Source: Actinomycetes bacterium (lineage in GTDB: Bacteria; Actinomycetota; Thermoleophilia; BMS3ABIN01). From it: a stretch of 6,610 nucleotides of DNA. Each line of letters starts with the position of its first letter. The first letter of the stretch is position 1. Positions 1-4,766 of the stretch are shown here, piece after piece. Under the pieces are notes generated by a model. That model was not told where the DNA came from. It made no database searches and was given only the letters and a program-made list of their open reading frames with translations. Both the position numbers and the translations under genes were made by a program. The DNA lies in the NCBI GenBank assembly GCA_021787775.1, contig JAJYLK010000065.1, positions 1 to 6,610 on the forward strand. The letters are read 5' to 3'.

Positions 1-595
1 CGCTGTCGCCAAGCTTGTCGGCGAACTTTTTGGCGCGCTTGACACCGCCGACGTCCGGTGACACGATCACCAGCTCTTCGGAAGGGATCTGCTTCATCCG
101 GAAATGTCCGGCCAGGATCGACAGCGCCGTCATGTGATCCACAGGGATATCAAAAAATCCCTGTACCTGGCCGGTATGCAGATCCATCGTCAGCACCCGG
201 TCGGCGCCTGCGACCTGGACCAGGTCGGCAACCAGCTTGGCGCTGATCGGCTCGCGGCCGGCGGATTTCTTGTCCTGGCGGCAGTAGCCCAGCCAGGGCA
301 TGACCGCGGTGATGCGCCGCGCCGATGCCAGCCGCGCCGCCTGAATCATGATCAGCAGCTCCATCAGGTTGTCGTTCACCGGGGAGCTGGCCGACTGGAT
401 CAGGAACACGTCGCTGCCGCGGATGTTCTCGCGGTAGCGCACGTAGATCTCGCCGTTGCTGAAAGTCTTGGTCTCGATGTCGCCGAGCTGGATCTGCAGA
501 TGTTCGGCGATCTTCTCTCCGAGTTCCGGTACGCTGCGGCCGGAGAATACCATCAGCCGCTTGCTCTTTGGAGTCAGAATACTGCTTGGGGCCAT
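1..595 (-). CDS. prs: Ribose-phosphate pyrophosphokinase (PRPP synthetase), N-terminal part
   Basis: Prs makes 5-phosphoribosyl 1-diphosphate from ribose-5-phosphate and ATP, feeding purine, pyrimidine, histidine, tryptophan and NAD synthesis. The first 198 codons are present; the C-terminal part lies beyond the left edge. FSNGEIYVRYRENIRG is at 45-60. The catalytic flexible-loop region GYCRQDKKSAGREPISAKL is at 103-121, and DLHTGQVQGFFDIPVDH at 138-154 contains the conserved H140. VSPDVGGVKRAKKFADKLGD at 178-197 begins the second half of the protein. The start ATG shares its A with the last base of the glmU stop TAA and has AAGGAG five bases upstream. The glmU-prs pair is widely conserved in Gram-positive bacteria. 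The RQDKK...GREPIS loop resembles actinobacterial enzymes more than Bacillus RQDRKARSREPIT, which is suggestive only. Confidence 0.97.
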   Translation of the reverse strand, partial: MAPSSILTPKSKRLMVFSGRSVPELGEKIAEHLQIQLGDIETKTFSNGEIYVRYRENIRGSDVFLIQSASSPVNDNLMELLIMIQAARLASARRITAVMPWLGYCRQDKKSAGREPISAKLVADLVQVAGADRVLTMDLHTGQVQGFFDIPVDHMTALSILAGHFRMKQIPSEELVIVSPDVGGVKRAKKFADKLGDS

Positions 596-2013
596 TATTT
601 CTCCTTTTCTTCCTCCCGCCTGGGCCCAAATTTTTTGCTGGCATAACCTTCGATGTTCTTCTGCCGCGCACGGGCGATACCCAGCCCGCCGGAGGGCACG
701 TCGCCGGTGATCACCGATCCGGCGCCGGTCATGGCGCCGTCCCCAACCTCGACCGGCGCGACGAATACCGTATCGGCGCCGGTGTGGACGCCACTGCCGA
801 TCACGGTCCGGAACTTGCCGGCGCCATCGTAGTTGGCGGTGATGTTGCCCGCGCCGATGTTGGTCCCGGCGCCAACTTCGCTGTCCCCGATGTAGCTCAG
901 ATGGGGAACCTTGGCCCCTTCGCCGACTTCGCTGTTCTTGATCTCGACAAACGTGCCGGCCTTGGAGCCCGCCGCCAGCCTGGTGCCAGGCCTCAGGTAG
1001 GCGAACGGTCCGACGCTGACACCGCTGCCGACCTCCGCCCCGATCACGTGCGAAGCAACCACGCTGGAGCCGTCGTCGATCACGGAATCGGCAACCCGCG
1101 AGGACGGGCCGATAACGCAATCTTCCCCCACGGCAGTCTCGCCGGTCAGAACCGTCATGGGCTCCAGCACCGTGTCCCTGCCGATGGCGACACCGGCTTC
1201 GACATATGTGCTGGACGGATCCGTGATCGTGACCCCGGCCAGCATGTGCCGCTCCAGAATCCGGCTCCGCATGATCCCGCCGGCGGCCGCCAGGTCCTTG
1301 CGGGAATTAACCCCCAGAACCACCGCCGGGTCGTCCTCCTTGTGCGCCAGCACCGCCATGCCCCGCGAGGCCAGGATGCCGATCACGTCGGTAAGGTAGA
1401 TCTCGCCCTGCGCGTTTTCGCTGTCTACCAGCGCCAGCGCTTCCCACAGCGACGCCGCTTCGAAGACATACACGCCGCCGTTGATTTCACAAATCTTTTT
1501 CTCTTCCGCGCCGGCGTCGCGGTCCTCGACGACCCGGGTGACACGGCCGTCGCTGTCACGGCAGACGCGCCCATAGTGGGACGGGTCGCCGACTTCCACC
1601 GTCAACAGGGTGCAGGCAGGCTCGTGTTCGCGATGCGCCTGGAGCAGACTCGCCAGCGCTTCCCCGGTCACCAGCGGCGTATCGCCGTAGAGCACCAGTA
1701 TGTCGCCGTCGAAGCCTCCCAGCGCCCTGCCGGCGGCGCGTACCGCATCGCCGGTGCCGAGCTGTTGCTCCTGCAACACCAGCTCCACGCGCTGCGGGAG
1801 CAGGCTGTGCACCTCGTCGGCGACGTCCGGCGCCAGCACGACCAGCGTGCGCTGGGGTGAAACATCCTGAAGAGCGGCGCTGACCCAGGTGATCATCGGC
1901 CGGCCGCACACCGCATGCAGCACCTTCGCTGTCTTGGACTTCATGCGCGTACCCAGCCCCGCCGCCAGGATGACGGCCGCCAGGCTTCGCTTGGATTCAT
2001 CTTCTGGAGCCAT
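595..2013 (-). CDS. glmU: Bifunctional UDP-GlcNAc pyrophosphorylase / glucosamine-1-P acetyltransferase GlmU
   Basis: GlmU acetylates glucosamine-1-phosphate with acetyl-CoA and then couples the product to UTP, giving UDP-GlcNAc for peptidoglycan and other cell-envelope polymers. The 472-residue protein is complete. The N-terminal uridylyltransferase domain has LAAGLGTRMKSK at 16-27, QLGTGDA at 84-90, YGDTPLV at 109-115 with metal-binding D111, and EINGGVYVF at 176-184. From about 265 the left-handed beta-helix acetyltransferase domain shows hexapeptide repeats, RPGT at 341-344, KVPHLSYIGD at 368-377 with catalytic H371, and NYDG at 394-397. ATG at 2013 has GGAGG three bases upstream. A TTG at 2049 would add 12 residues but lacks a ribosome site. 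No clear promoter lies between the preceding terminator and this start, so expression may depend on read-through from tRNA-Gln. The tail EEEKEK is encoded by the ribosome-binding region of prs. Confidence 0.97.
   Translation of the reverse strand: MAPEDESKRSLAAVILAAGLGTRMKSKTAKVLHAVCGRPMITWVSAALQDVSPQRTLVVLAPDVADEVHSLLPQRVELVLQEQQLGTGDAVRAAGRALGGFDGDILVLYGDTPLVTGEALASLLQAHREHEPACTLLTVEVGDPSHYGRVCRDSDGRVTRVVEDRDAGAEEKKICEINGGVYVFEAASLWEALALVDSENAQGEIYLTDVIGILASRGMAVLAHKEDDPAVVLGVNSRKDLAAAGGIMRSRILERHMLAGVTITDPSSTYVEAGVAIGRDTVLEPMTVLTGETAVGEDCVIGPSSRVADSVIDDGSSVVASHVIGAEVGSGVSVGPFAYLRPGTRLAAGSKAGTFVEIKNSEVGEGAKVPHLSYIGDSEVGAGTNIGAGNITANYDGAGKFRTVIGSGVHTGADTVFVAPVEVGDGAMTGAGSVITGDVPSGGLGIARARQKNIEGYASKKFGPRREEEKEK
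601..606 (-). promoter_or_regulatory. Ribosome binding site of prs inside glmU
   Basis: AAGGAG on the minus strand sits five bases before the prs ATG and is part of the last sense codons of glmU (AAG GAG). Together with the TAATG overlap, this fixes the prs start and indicates translational coupling. Confidence 0.88.
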
Positions 2014-2076
2014 GTCCCTCCGGAACCGCTCTTTCCCGCGCCCGGTCAACCCTGTCGCGCCAGGTTCGATCGAGAC

Positions 2077-2101
2077 AAAAAAAGGGAGCGAATTCTCGCT
2101 C
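2077..2101 (-). terminator. Intrinsic terminator between tRNA-Gln and glmU
   Basis: On the minus strand GAGCGA and TCGCTC form a perfect 6-bp stem around a GAAT loop, followed by CC and seven U residues. It lies about 50 nt past the tRNA 3' end and about 64 nt before the glmU start. Upstream segments could pair with its 5' arm in competing ways, so it may be conditional. Confidence 0.8.
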
Positions 2102-2151
2102 GAAAGTCACTTTTTGCGAGGTACCCGATCTCTCGCATCAGGTATGTTTTC

Positions 2152-2226
2152 TGGCTGGGGCGGGAGGATTCGAACCTCCGAATCACGGGACCAAAACCCG
2201 CTGCCTTACCACTTGGCTACGCCCCA
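2152..2226 (-). tRNA. tRNA-Gln (anticodon TTG)
   Basis: A complete cloverleaf of 75 nt including an encoded CCA end. The acceptor stem TGGGGCG pairs perfectly with CGCCCCA, followed by discriminator G and CCA. The D-arm contains AGTGGTAAGGC. The anticodon stem GCGGG/CCCGT closes the 7-nt loop TTTTGGT with TTG at positions 34-36. The T-arm GGAGG-TTCGAAT-CCTCC is perfect. U34 allows it to read CAA and, by wobble, CAG. It has its own promoter upstream and a terminator downstream, ahead of glmU. Confidence 0.98.
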
Positions 2227-2250
2227 TGGGCAGCCAGCGAAGGCTGAAAA

Positions 2251-2279
2251 AGTATATTGTAGCAGCCTGAAAACTTCAA
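2251..2279 (-). promoter_or_regulatory. Housekeeping (sigma-70 type) promoter for tRNA-Gln
   Basis: On the minus strand TTGAAG (2279-2274) and TATACT (2256-2251) are separated by exactly 17 bases, close to the TTGACA-17-TATAAT consensus. The -10 box ends 24 nt before the mature tRNA 5' end, so the predicted start would give a leader of about 17 nt. It stands out as AT-rich in a GC-rich surrounding. Confidence 0.82.
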
Positions 2280-2317
2280 GAGGATGGCTCAGGAGCGGCC
2301 GGCGGCTCAAAATCGTG

Positions 2318-2346
2318 CGGCCGACCCTCCTGGGGAGAGCCGGCCG
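2318..2346 (-). terminator. GC-rich hairpin with short U-run, candidate terminator
   Basis: CGGCCG pairs with a second CGGCCG (6 bp), with CTCC/GGAG nested inside. On the minus strand UUUU appears four bases after the stem. It lies just upstream of the tRNA-Gln promoter, a sensible place to end DUF2267-PRC transcripts, but the U-run is short. Confidence 0.35.
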
Positions 2347-2402
2347 TCTTGCTTCTATGAGGTGCTGCGCGGATTTTTCCGCCTGACATCCGCCTCAAGA
2401 TT

Positions 2403-2420
2403 GTTGGCGCTTACGCCAGC
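2403..2420 (-). terminator. Possible terminator hairpin after the PRC-barrel gene
   Basis: Seven base pairs (GCTGGCG with CGCCAAC, one G-U) around a TAAG loop lie about 20 nt beyond the PRC-barrel stop. The sequence after the stem (AATCTT) is a poor U-tract, so termination here is doubtful. The rest of the gap up to the tRNA promoter has two more hairpins, at 2369-2382 and 2318-2346, and no gene. Confidence 0.3.
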
Positions 2421-2441
2421 GTCCTGCAGCCGCCGGCATCG

Positions 2442-2786
2442 TCACACCGGCACCTGCTCGGGTGACTGCCGGATCTGCTCCCGGCTGAGCGTGACCTTCA
2501 GGCTGCGGTTATGCATGTCCACGTCCTCGATCGTATCGACGCGGAGAACCGCTTTGCGGTTGAACAGCCAGCGGCCCTTTTCCACCACGACATAATCGGG
2601 GCGGTGGACGTCCGTCCAGTAGACGACCTGATCCACATGGCCGGCATCCCCGTCAGTGGCCTGGACCTTGAAGCCCATCAGGGTGGCGCAAGTGGTGTTC
2701 TCCATTCGCCGCTGCCAGATCGTCGCCGGCCTTTCGTTCGGGATCCGCTCGCCTTGCCTGCTTGTTACCTTGATGACTTTATCCAT
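2442..2786 (-). CDS. PRC-barrel domain protein
   Basis: This is a 114-residue cytoplasmic protein. Residues from about 34 to 112 fit a PRC-barrel: LMGFKVQATDGDAGHVDQVV (36-55) is the first strand pair with its D-G-x-x-G-H-V-D turn. PDYVVVEKGRW (63-73) is the central strand pair, AVLRVDTIEDVD (79-90) the next strands, and SREQIRQSPE (101-110) the usual C-terminal motif. PRC-barrels are small beta-barrels named after the photosynthetic reaction-centre H subunit and also found in the ribosome maturation factor RimM. Stand-alone copies are generally uncharacterised. The N-terminal 33 residues are polar and basic and have no recognised fold. ATG at 2786 has GGGAGG five bases upstream; an in-frame GTG at 2792 would lie inside that site. 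It is co-transcribed with the DUF2267 gene 15 nt upstream, suggesting a common role that cannot be named from sequence. Confidence 0.82.
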   Translation of the reverse strand: MDKVIKVTSRQGERIPNERPATIWQRRMENTTCATLMGFKVQATDGDAGHVDQVVYWTDVHRPDYVVVEKGRWLFNRKAVLRVDTIEDVDMHNRSLKVTLSREQIRQSPEQVPV

Positions 2787-2801
2787 AGCCACCTCCCTTG
2801 T

Positions 2802-3239
2802 TCAGGCTGCCCAGCCTGCCTGAGCTCGCCAGATTTCAATCAGTTCAGACGGAAACATGCGCCACAGAAACCTGCCTGACTCCCCCGGAAGCTCGCGACC
2901 AAGAGCCGCCAGCACCGAAATCACGGCCCTCTGTGCTTCCAGCGTTGTCTTGTACCTGCCCACTTGCTGGACTCTTAAAACAAAGTGGCGAAAAGCGCCT
3001 GCGGATGCGCCTGTCCGGCCCTTTTTCGGGCCTCCGCGACCGGTGCGGAACTCGAGCGGCGCACTGGCCCAGAGCTGCGCGGCGTCCTGCGGCAGCGCCC
3101 GCCGCATCGCCTCGGAAGCTGCCGGCGACAGCAGGCACTTGATCGCGCCGAAGACTGATTGCACGGCCGTGCTTGCTGCCTGGCCAGACTTGTAGCTTCC
3201 CTTTGCTTCTACCCGTCCGATGAATCCTGGCTGTTCCAT
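2802..3239 (-). CDS. DUF2267-family protein with two repeated halves
   Basis: This is a 145-residue soluble protein with no signal peptide or membrane segment. Its two halves align without gaps at an offset of exactly 80 residues. FIGRVEAKGSYK (6-17) matches FVLRVQQVGRYK (86-97), AVQSVFGAI matches AVISVLAAL, and DAAQLWAS (52-59) matches ELIEIWRA (132-139). Such paired helical repeats, with the [LV]xxLxxxLP-like region before an acidic or aromatic end, are the hallmark of DUF2267, a family of unknown biochemical function often found near stress genes. Between the halves (62-80) lies a glycine- and lysine-rich linker. I chose ATG at 3239, which has AAAGG five bases upstream and directly precedes the first repeat. 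The frame stays open to about 3620, but the extension is arginine-, glycine- and proline-rich without domain features and overlaps the hairpin region. The PRC-barrel gene follows after 15 nt. Confidence 0.75.
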   Translation of the reverse strand: MEQPGFIGRVEAKGSYKSGQAASTAVQSVFGAIKCLLSPAASEAMRRALPQDAAQLWASAPLEFRTGRGGPKKGRTGASAGAFRHFVLRVQQVGRYKTTLEAQRAVISVLAALGRELPGESGRFLWRMFPSELIEIWRAQAGWAA

Positions 3240-3309
3240 TGACGCCTTTCTGTCTGCCCCGATCATTGTGCTTTCCACCTGCCGGCCATGCCACCGGCCC
3301 GATTTTGAG

Positions 3310-3357
3310 GGTCGAAGCCTCCGCGGTCCATCCGGAAGATGTATGCGGAGGCTGACC
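3310..3357 (-). repeat. 48-nt hairpin about 70 nt upstream of the DUF2267 start codon
   Basis: On the minus strand GGTC/GACC (4 bp) and AGCCTCCGC/GCGGAGGCT (9 bp) stack across a 2-nt bulge. An internal loop follows, then CATC/GATG around a 5-nt loop, giving 17 pairs in all. A 2-nt bulge also occurs in the 63-nt hairpin upstream. No U-tract follows. Confidence 0.6.
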
Positions 3358-3388
3358 GCCTCAGACGTTCGCGGCCCGGTAAGGCAAA

Positions 3389-3412
3389 GACGCCCGAAAA
3401 CGCGCGGGCGCC
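3389..3412 (-). other. GC-rich hairpin, possible weak terminator or attenuator
   Basis: On the minus strand an 8-bp stem, GGCGCCCG with CGGGCGTC including one G-U pair, encloses an 8-nt loop and is followed by TTTGCCTT. The U content downstream is modest. If the RNA starts upstream of 3490, this could be an early-termination point before the DUF2267 gene. Confidence 0.4.
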
Positions 3413-3424
3413 TGGAAAAGCGGG

Positions 3425-3487
3425 TGGCGGACAAAGCCAGCTGCAGAGACATCCCGCCCGGATCTCTCTGCCTGGCCTTGCCCGCCA
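3425..3487 (-). repeat. 63-nt near-perfect inverted repeat (long hairpin)
   Basis: The minus-strand RNA folds into one hairpin of about 27 base pairs. From the outside in: TGGCGG/CCGCCA (6 bp); a G-U pair; CAAGGCCAG/CTGGCTTTG (9 bp, one G-U); a 2-nt bulge (AG) on the 3' side; GCAGAGA/TCTCTGC (7 bp); a G/G mismatch; ATCC/GGAT (4 bp); and a 5-nt GGGCG loop. No U-tract follows, so it is not a classical terminator. Both wobble positions are mismatches on the other strand. Flanking sequence shows no clear target-site duplication. Confidence 0.75.
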
Positions 3488-3538
3488 GGGTGGGGGTACC
3501 CAACTTGGAAAACTTTTTCCGACATTCTTCACCTGCCA

Positions 3539-3570
3539 CCGGCTCGATGCCCGCTCCGGGTCGCTGCCGG
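3539..3570 (-). other. Hairpin with internal loop in the leader
   Basis: On the minus strand CCGGC pairs with GCCGG (5 bp). Inside an internal loop, CCCG pairs with CGGG around a GAG loop. It is the weakest of the four hairpins in the region and could be a chance result of high GC content. Confidence 0.3.
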
Positions 3571-3626
3571 ATAACGTCGCTGATTTGTTGATCGCGCGAT
3601 TGCCCATACGAGACAAACAACCGAAC

Positions 3627-3641
3627 AAAAGAGGCGGCCTC
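3627..3641 (-). terminator. Possible third weak terminator hairpin
   Basis: GAGG and CCTC pair around a 3-nt loop in the minus-strand RNA and are followed by UUUU. It comes immediately after the second U-tract. The stem and U-run are both short, so it may act only with its two stronger neighbours. Confidence 0.35.
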
Positions 3642-3643
3642 CG

Positions 3644-3664
3644 AAAAAAAGGGGGATCCGCCCC
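3644..3664 (-). terminator. Second intrinsic terminator after ispE
   Basis: In the minus-strand RNA GGGG pairs with CCCC around a short loop, followed directly by a C and seven U residues. It lies about 30 nt past the first terminator, making a tandem pair. The stem is short (4 bp), so it is probably a back-up rather than the main stop. Confidence 0.6.
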
Positions 3665-3695
3665 AAACTTACTGCTGCCATCCTACCCAACCGGT

Positions 3696-3725
3696 AAAAA
3701 AAAAGAATCGGGGAAAACGCCGATT
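3696..3725 (-). terminator. Intrinsic terminator of the pit-DUF47-rsmA-ispE unit
   Basis: In the minus-strand RNA a perfect 6-bp stem, AATCGG with CCGATT, closes an 8-nt loop. It is followed after one C by nine consecutive U residues. It begins about 35 nt beyond the ispE stop codon. The U-tract is long and uninterrupted, which is strong for such a GC-rich region. Confidence 0.85.
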
Positions 3726-3760
3726 AGGCGGCGGGAGAATCCCTGAGGAGGAACGTCCTT

Positions 3761-4687
3761 TTAAACAATAATGTGTGGTTTGACAACCATGATGCGGCCG
3801 CCATTCAGCTGCAGACCGGCGGCGGCGGTGCGGGCGGCGGCTTCACCCGGGAACAGCCCGAACACCGTGGGACCGCTGCCGCTCATCAGTACCGCGGCGC
3901 AACCCGCCGCTGCCAGCTGCTGCTTCGTTTCTTTGATGTCGCGACAGATAGTTGTTGCCGGTAGCTCCAGGTCGTTAGCCAGCATGGCCGCCAGCGCGTC
4001 AAAATCATTCAGGGAAGAAAGCGAGCCGCGCGCCGCGGCGCAGCGGCTGAGGAAACCGGCCGCGTTGACCGTCGACAGCTCGTCGAACCGTTGATAGGCA
4101 GCGGAGGCGGCCAGCGCAAAGCCGGGCGCCACCAGCACGATCGCGTGACCGGGAAGCGGCGGCAGCGCACTCAGGCGCTCACCGGCGCCCTCGGCGAGCC
4201 TGGCCCCGTCCTCCAGGAAGAAAGGGACGTCGGCCCCCACGGATAGCGCCAAACGTGACAGCTCCTCTTCCGAAATGTCAAGTTCATACATCGCCGCCAG
4301 CAGCCGCAGCGCCGCGGCAGCATCGGAGCTGCCACCGCCCAGCCCGGCTGCCACCGGTATCTGCTTGACCAGCTCCAGCTCGGCATCGAAACTCATGCCG
4401 GCGGCCCGTTCCAGCGCCCGCGCCGCCCGCAGCACCGTGTTCTTCTCCGGCGGGAGGCCCCCGATTGCTGCGGCGTCCGAGCCACCGGCCTCGCCCGCGA
4501 GGATCCTGAGCGTCATGCCGGCGCCGGGCGCGCGGCGCGCGCGCAGCGTATCGTATAGCGACACCGGTTCCATCAGCGAGCAGACCGGATGGTAGCCGTC
4601 GCCACGGGGCGGCCCGACCAGAAGGAAGAGATTGATCTTTGCCGGTGCGTTGACCTGATATATGTTATCTGATTTTAATATCTGCAT
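3761..4687 (-). CDS. ispE: 4-diphosphocytidyl-2-C-methyl-D-erythritol kinase IspE
   Basis: IspE uses ATP to phosphorylate the 2-hydroxyl of CDP-methylerythritol, the fourth step of the MEP (non-mevalonate) route to isopentenyl diphosphate. The 308-residue protein is a complete GHMP kinase. It has the N-terminal PAKINLFL motif at 15-22 with its substrate-binding lysine K17. The glycine-rich ATP loop PVAAGLGGGSSDAA is at 111-124, GADVPFFL with the catalytic aspartate D153 at 151-158, and the C-terminal MSGSGPTVFG at 268-277. NDLE at 238-241 is also conserved in the family. The ATG at 4687 is the only reasonable start, but it lacks a clear Shine-Dalgarno site at normal spacing, so translation may be weak or depend on rsmA. 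The gene is the last of its unit and is followed by strong terminators. Its presence implies that the organism makes isoprenoids by the MEP pathway. Confidence 0.97.
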   Translation of the reverse strand: MQILKSDNIYQVNAPAKINLFLLVGPPRGDGYHPVCSLMEPVSLYDTLRARRAPGAGMTLRILAGEAGGSDAAAIGGLPPEKNTVLRAARALERAAGMSFDAELELVKQIPVAAGLGGGSSDAAAALRLLAAMYELDISEEELSRLALSVGADVPFFLEDGARLAEGAGERLSALPPLPGHAIVLVAPGFALAASAAYQRFDELSTVNAAGFLSRCAAARGSLSSLNDFDALAAMLANDLELPATTICRDIKETKQQLAAAGCAAVLMSGSGPTVFGLFPGEAAARTAAAGLQLNGGRIMVVKPHIIV

Positions 4688-4766
4688 AAAAACCGTTTCC
4701 GTCCAGCCTTATCGCGTTCACATTGCCTAGCCTTCTTTTCTTTAACCGAAAATAGGATAAAAGGTA

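Larger units (their letters stand above)
3240..3626 (-). other. Structured non-coding leader region upstream of the DUF2267 gene
   Basis: This stretch of about 390 nt between the ispE terminators and the DUF2267 start holds no gene that I can support. Read on the minus strand it contains at least four hairpins in a row (3539-3570, 3425-3487, 3389-3412, 3310-3357), plus a short GGAAAA/TTTTCC palindrome at 3507-3520. Three G-U wobble pairs occur in two of these stems. All three become A-C mismatches on the plus strand, so the folded RNA is most likely the minus-strand one, co-directional with the genes. It could be a long 5' leader, a separate small RNA, or both. I compared it by eye with SRP RNA, tmRNA, RNase P RNA and the c-di-GMP, cobalamin and glycine riboswitches, and none matched. 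No convincing promoter could be placed. Confidence 0.5.

Noticed and set aside
568..1860. Plus-strand open frame of 430 codons opposite glmU
   Set aside because: It is antisense to a complete glmU with all motifs; the product is rich in R, G, A, D and H with no domain pattern, typical of a GC-rich shadow frame.
2014..2049. TTG start for glmU at 2049
   Set aside because: No Shine-Dalgarno site at normal spacing; the ATG at 2013 has GGAGG and gives a normal GlmU N-terminus.
3310..3357. SRP (4.5S-like) RNA suggested by CCGGAAG in the plus-strand hairpin loop
   Set aside because: The conserved SRP helix 8 sequence beyond the GGAA loop is not present and the flanking stem does not match.
3425..3487. 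Transposon end or MITE
   Set aside because: No transposase, no convincing target-site duplication (only CCC on both sides), and strand-biased wobble pairs favour RNA; copy number could not be tested.
3591..3600. Perfect 10-bp palindrome ATCGCGCGAT as an operator
   Set aside because: No second copy, no mapped promoter next to it, and CG-rich palindromes are expected by chance here.
3240..3620. N-terminal extension of the DUF2267 frame up to 3620
   Set aside because: It is arginine-, glycine- and proline-rich without domain features, overlaps strong RNA hairpins, and the ATG at 3239 has a ribosome site and sits right before the first repeat. The frame may be open only because of high GC.
3339..3746. 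Plus-strand open frame of 135 codons across the leader and terminators
   Set aside because: It runs through the U-tracts as lysine runs and has no domain; the terminator signals on the other strand explain the sequence better.
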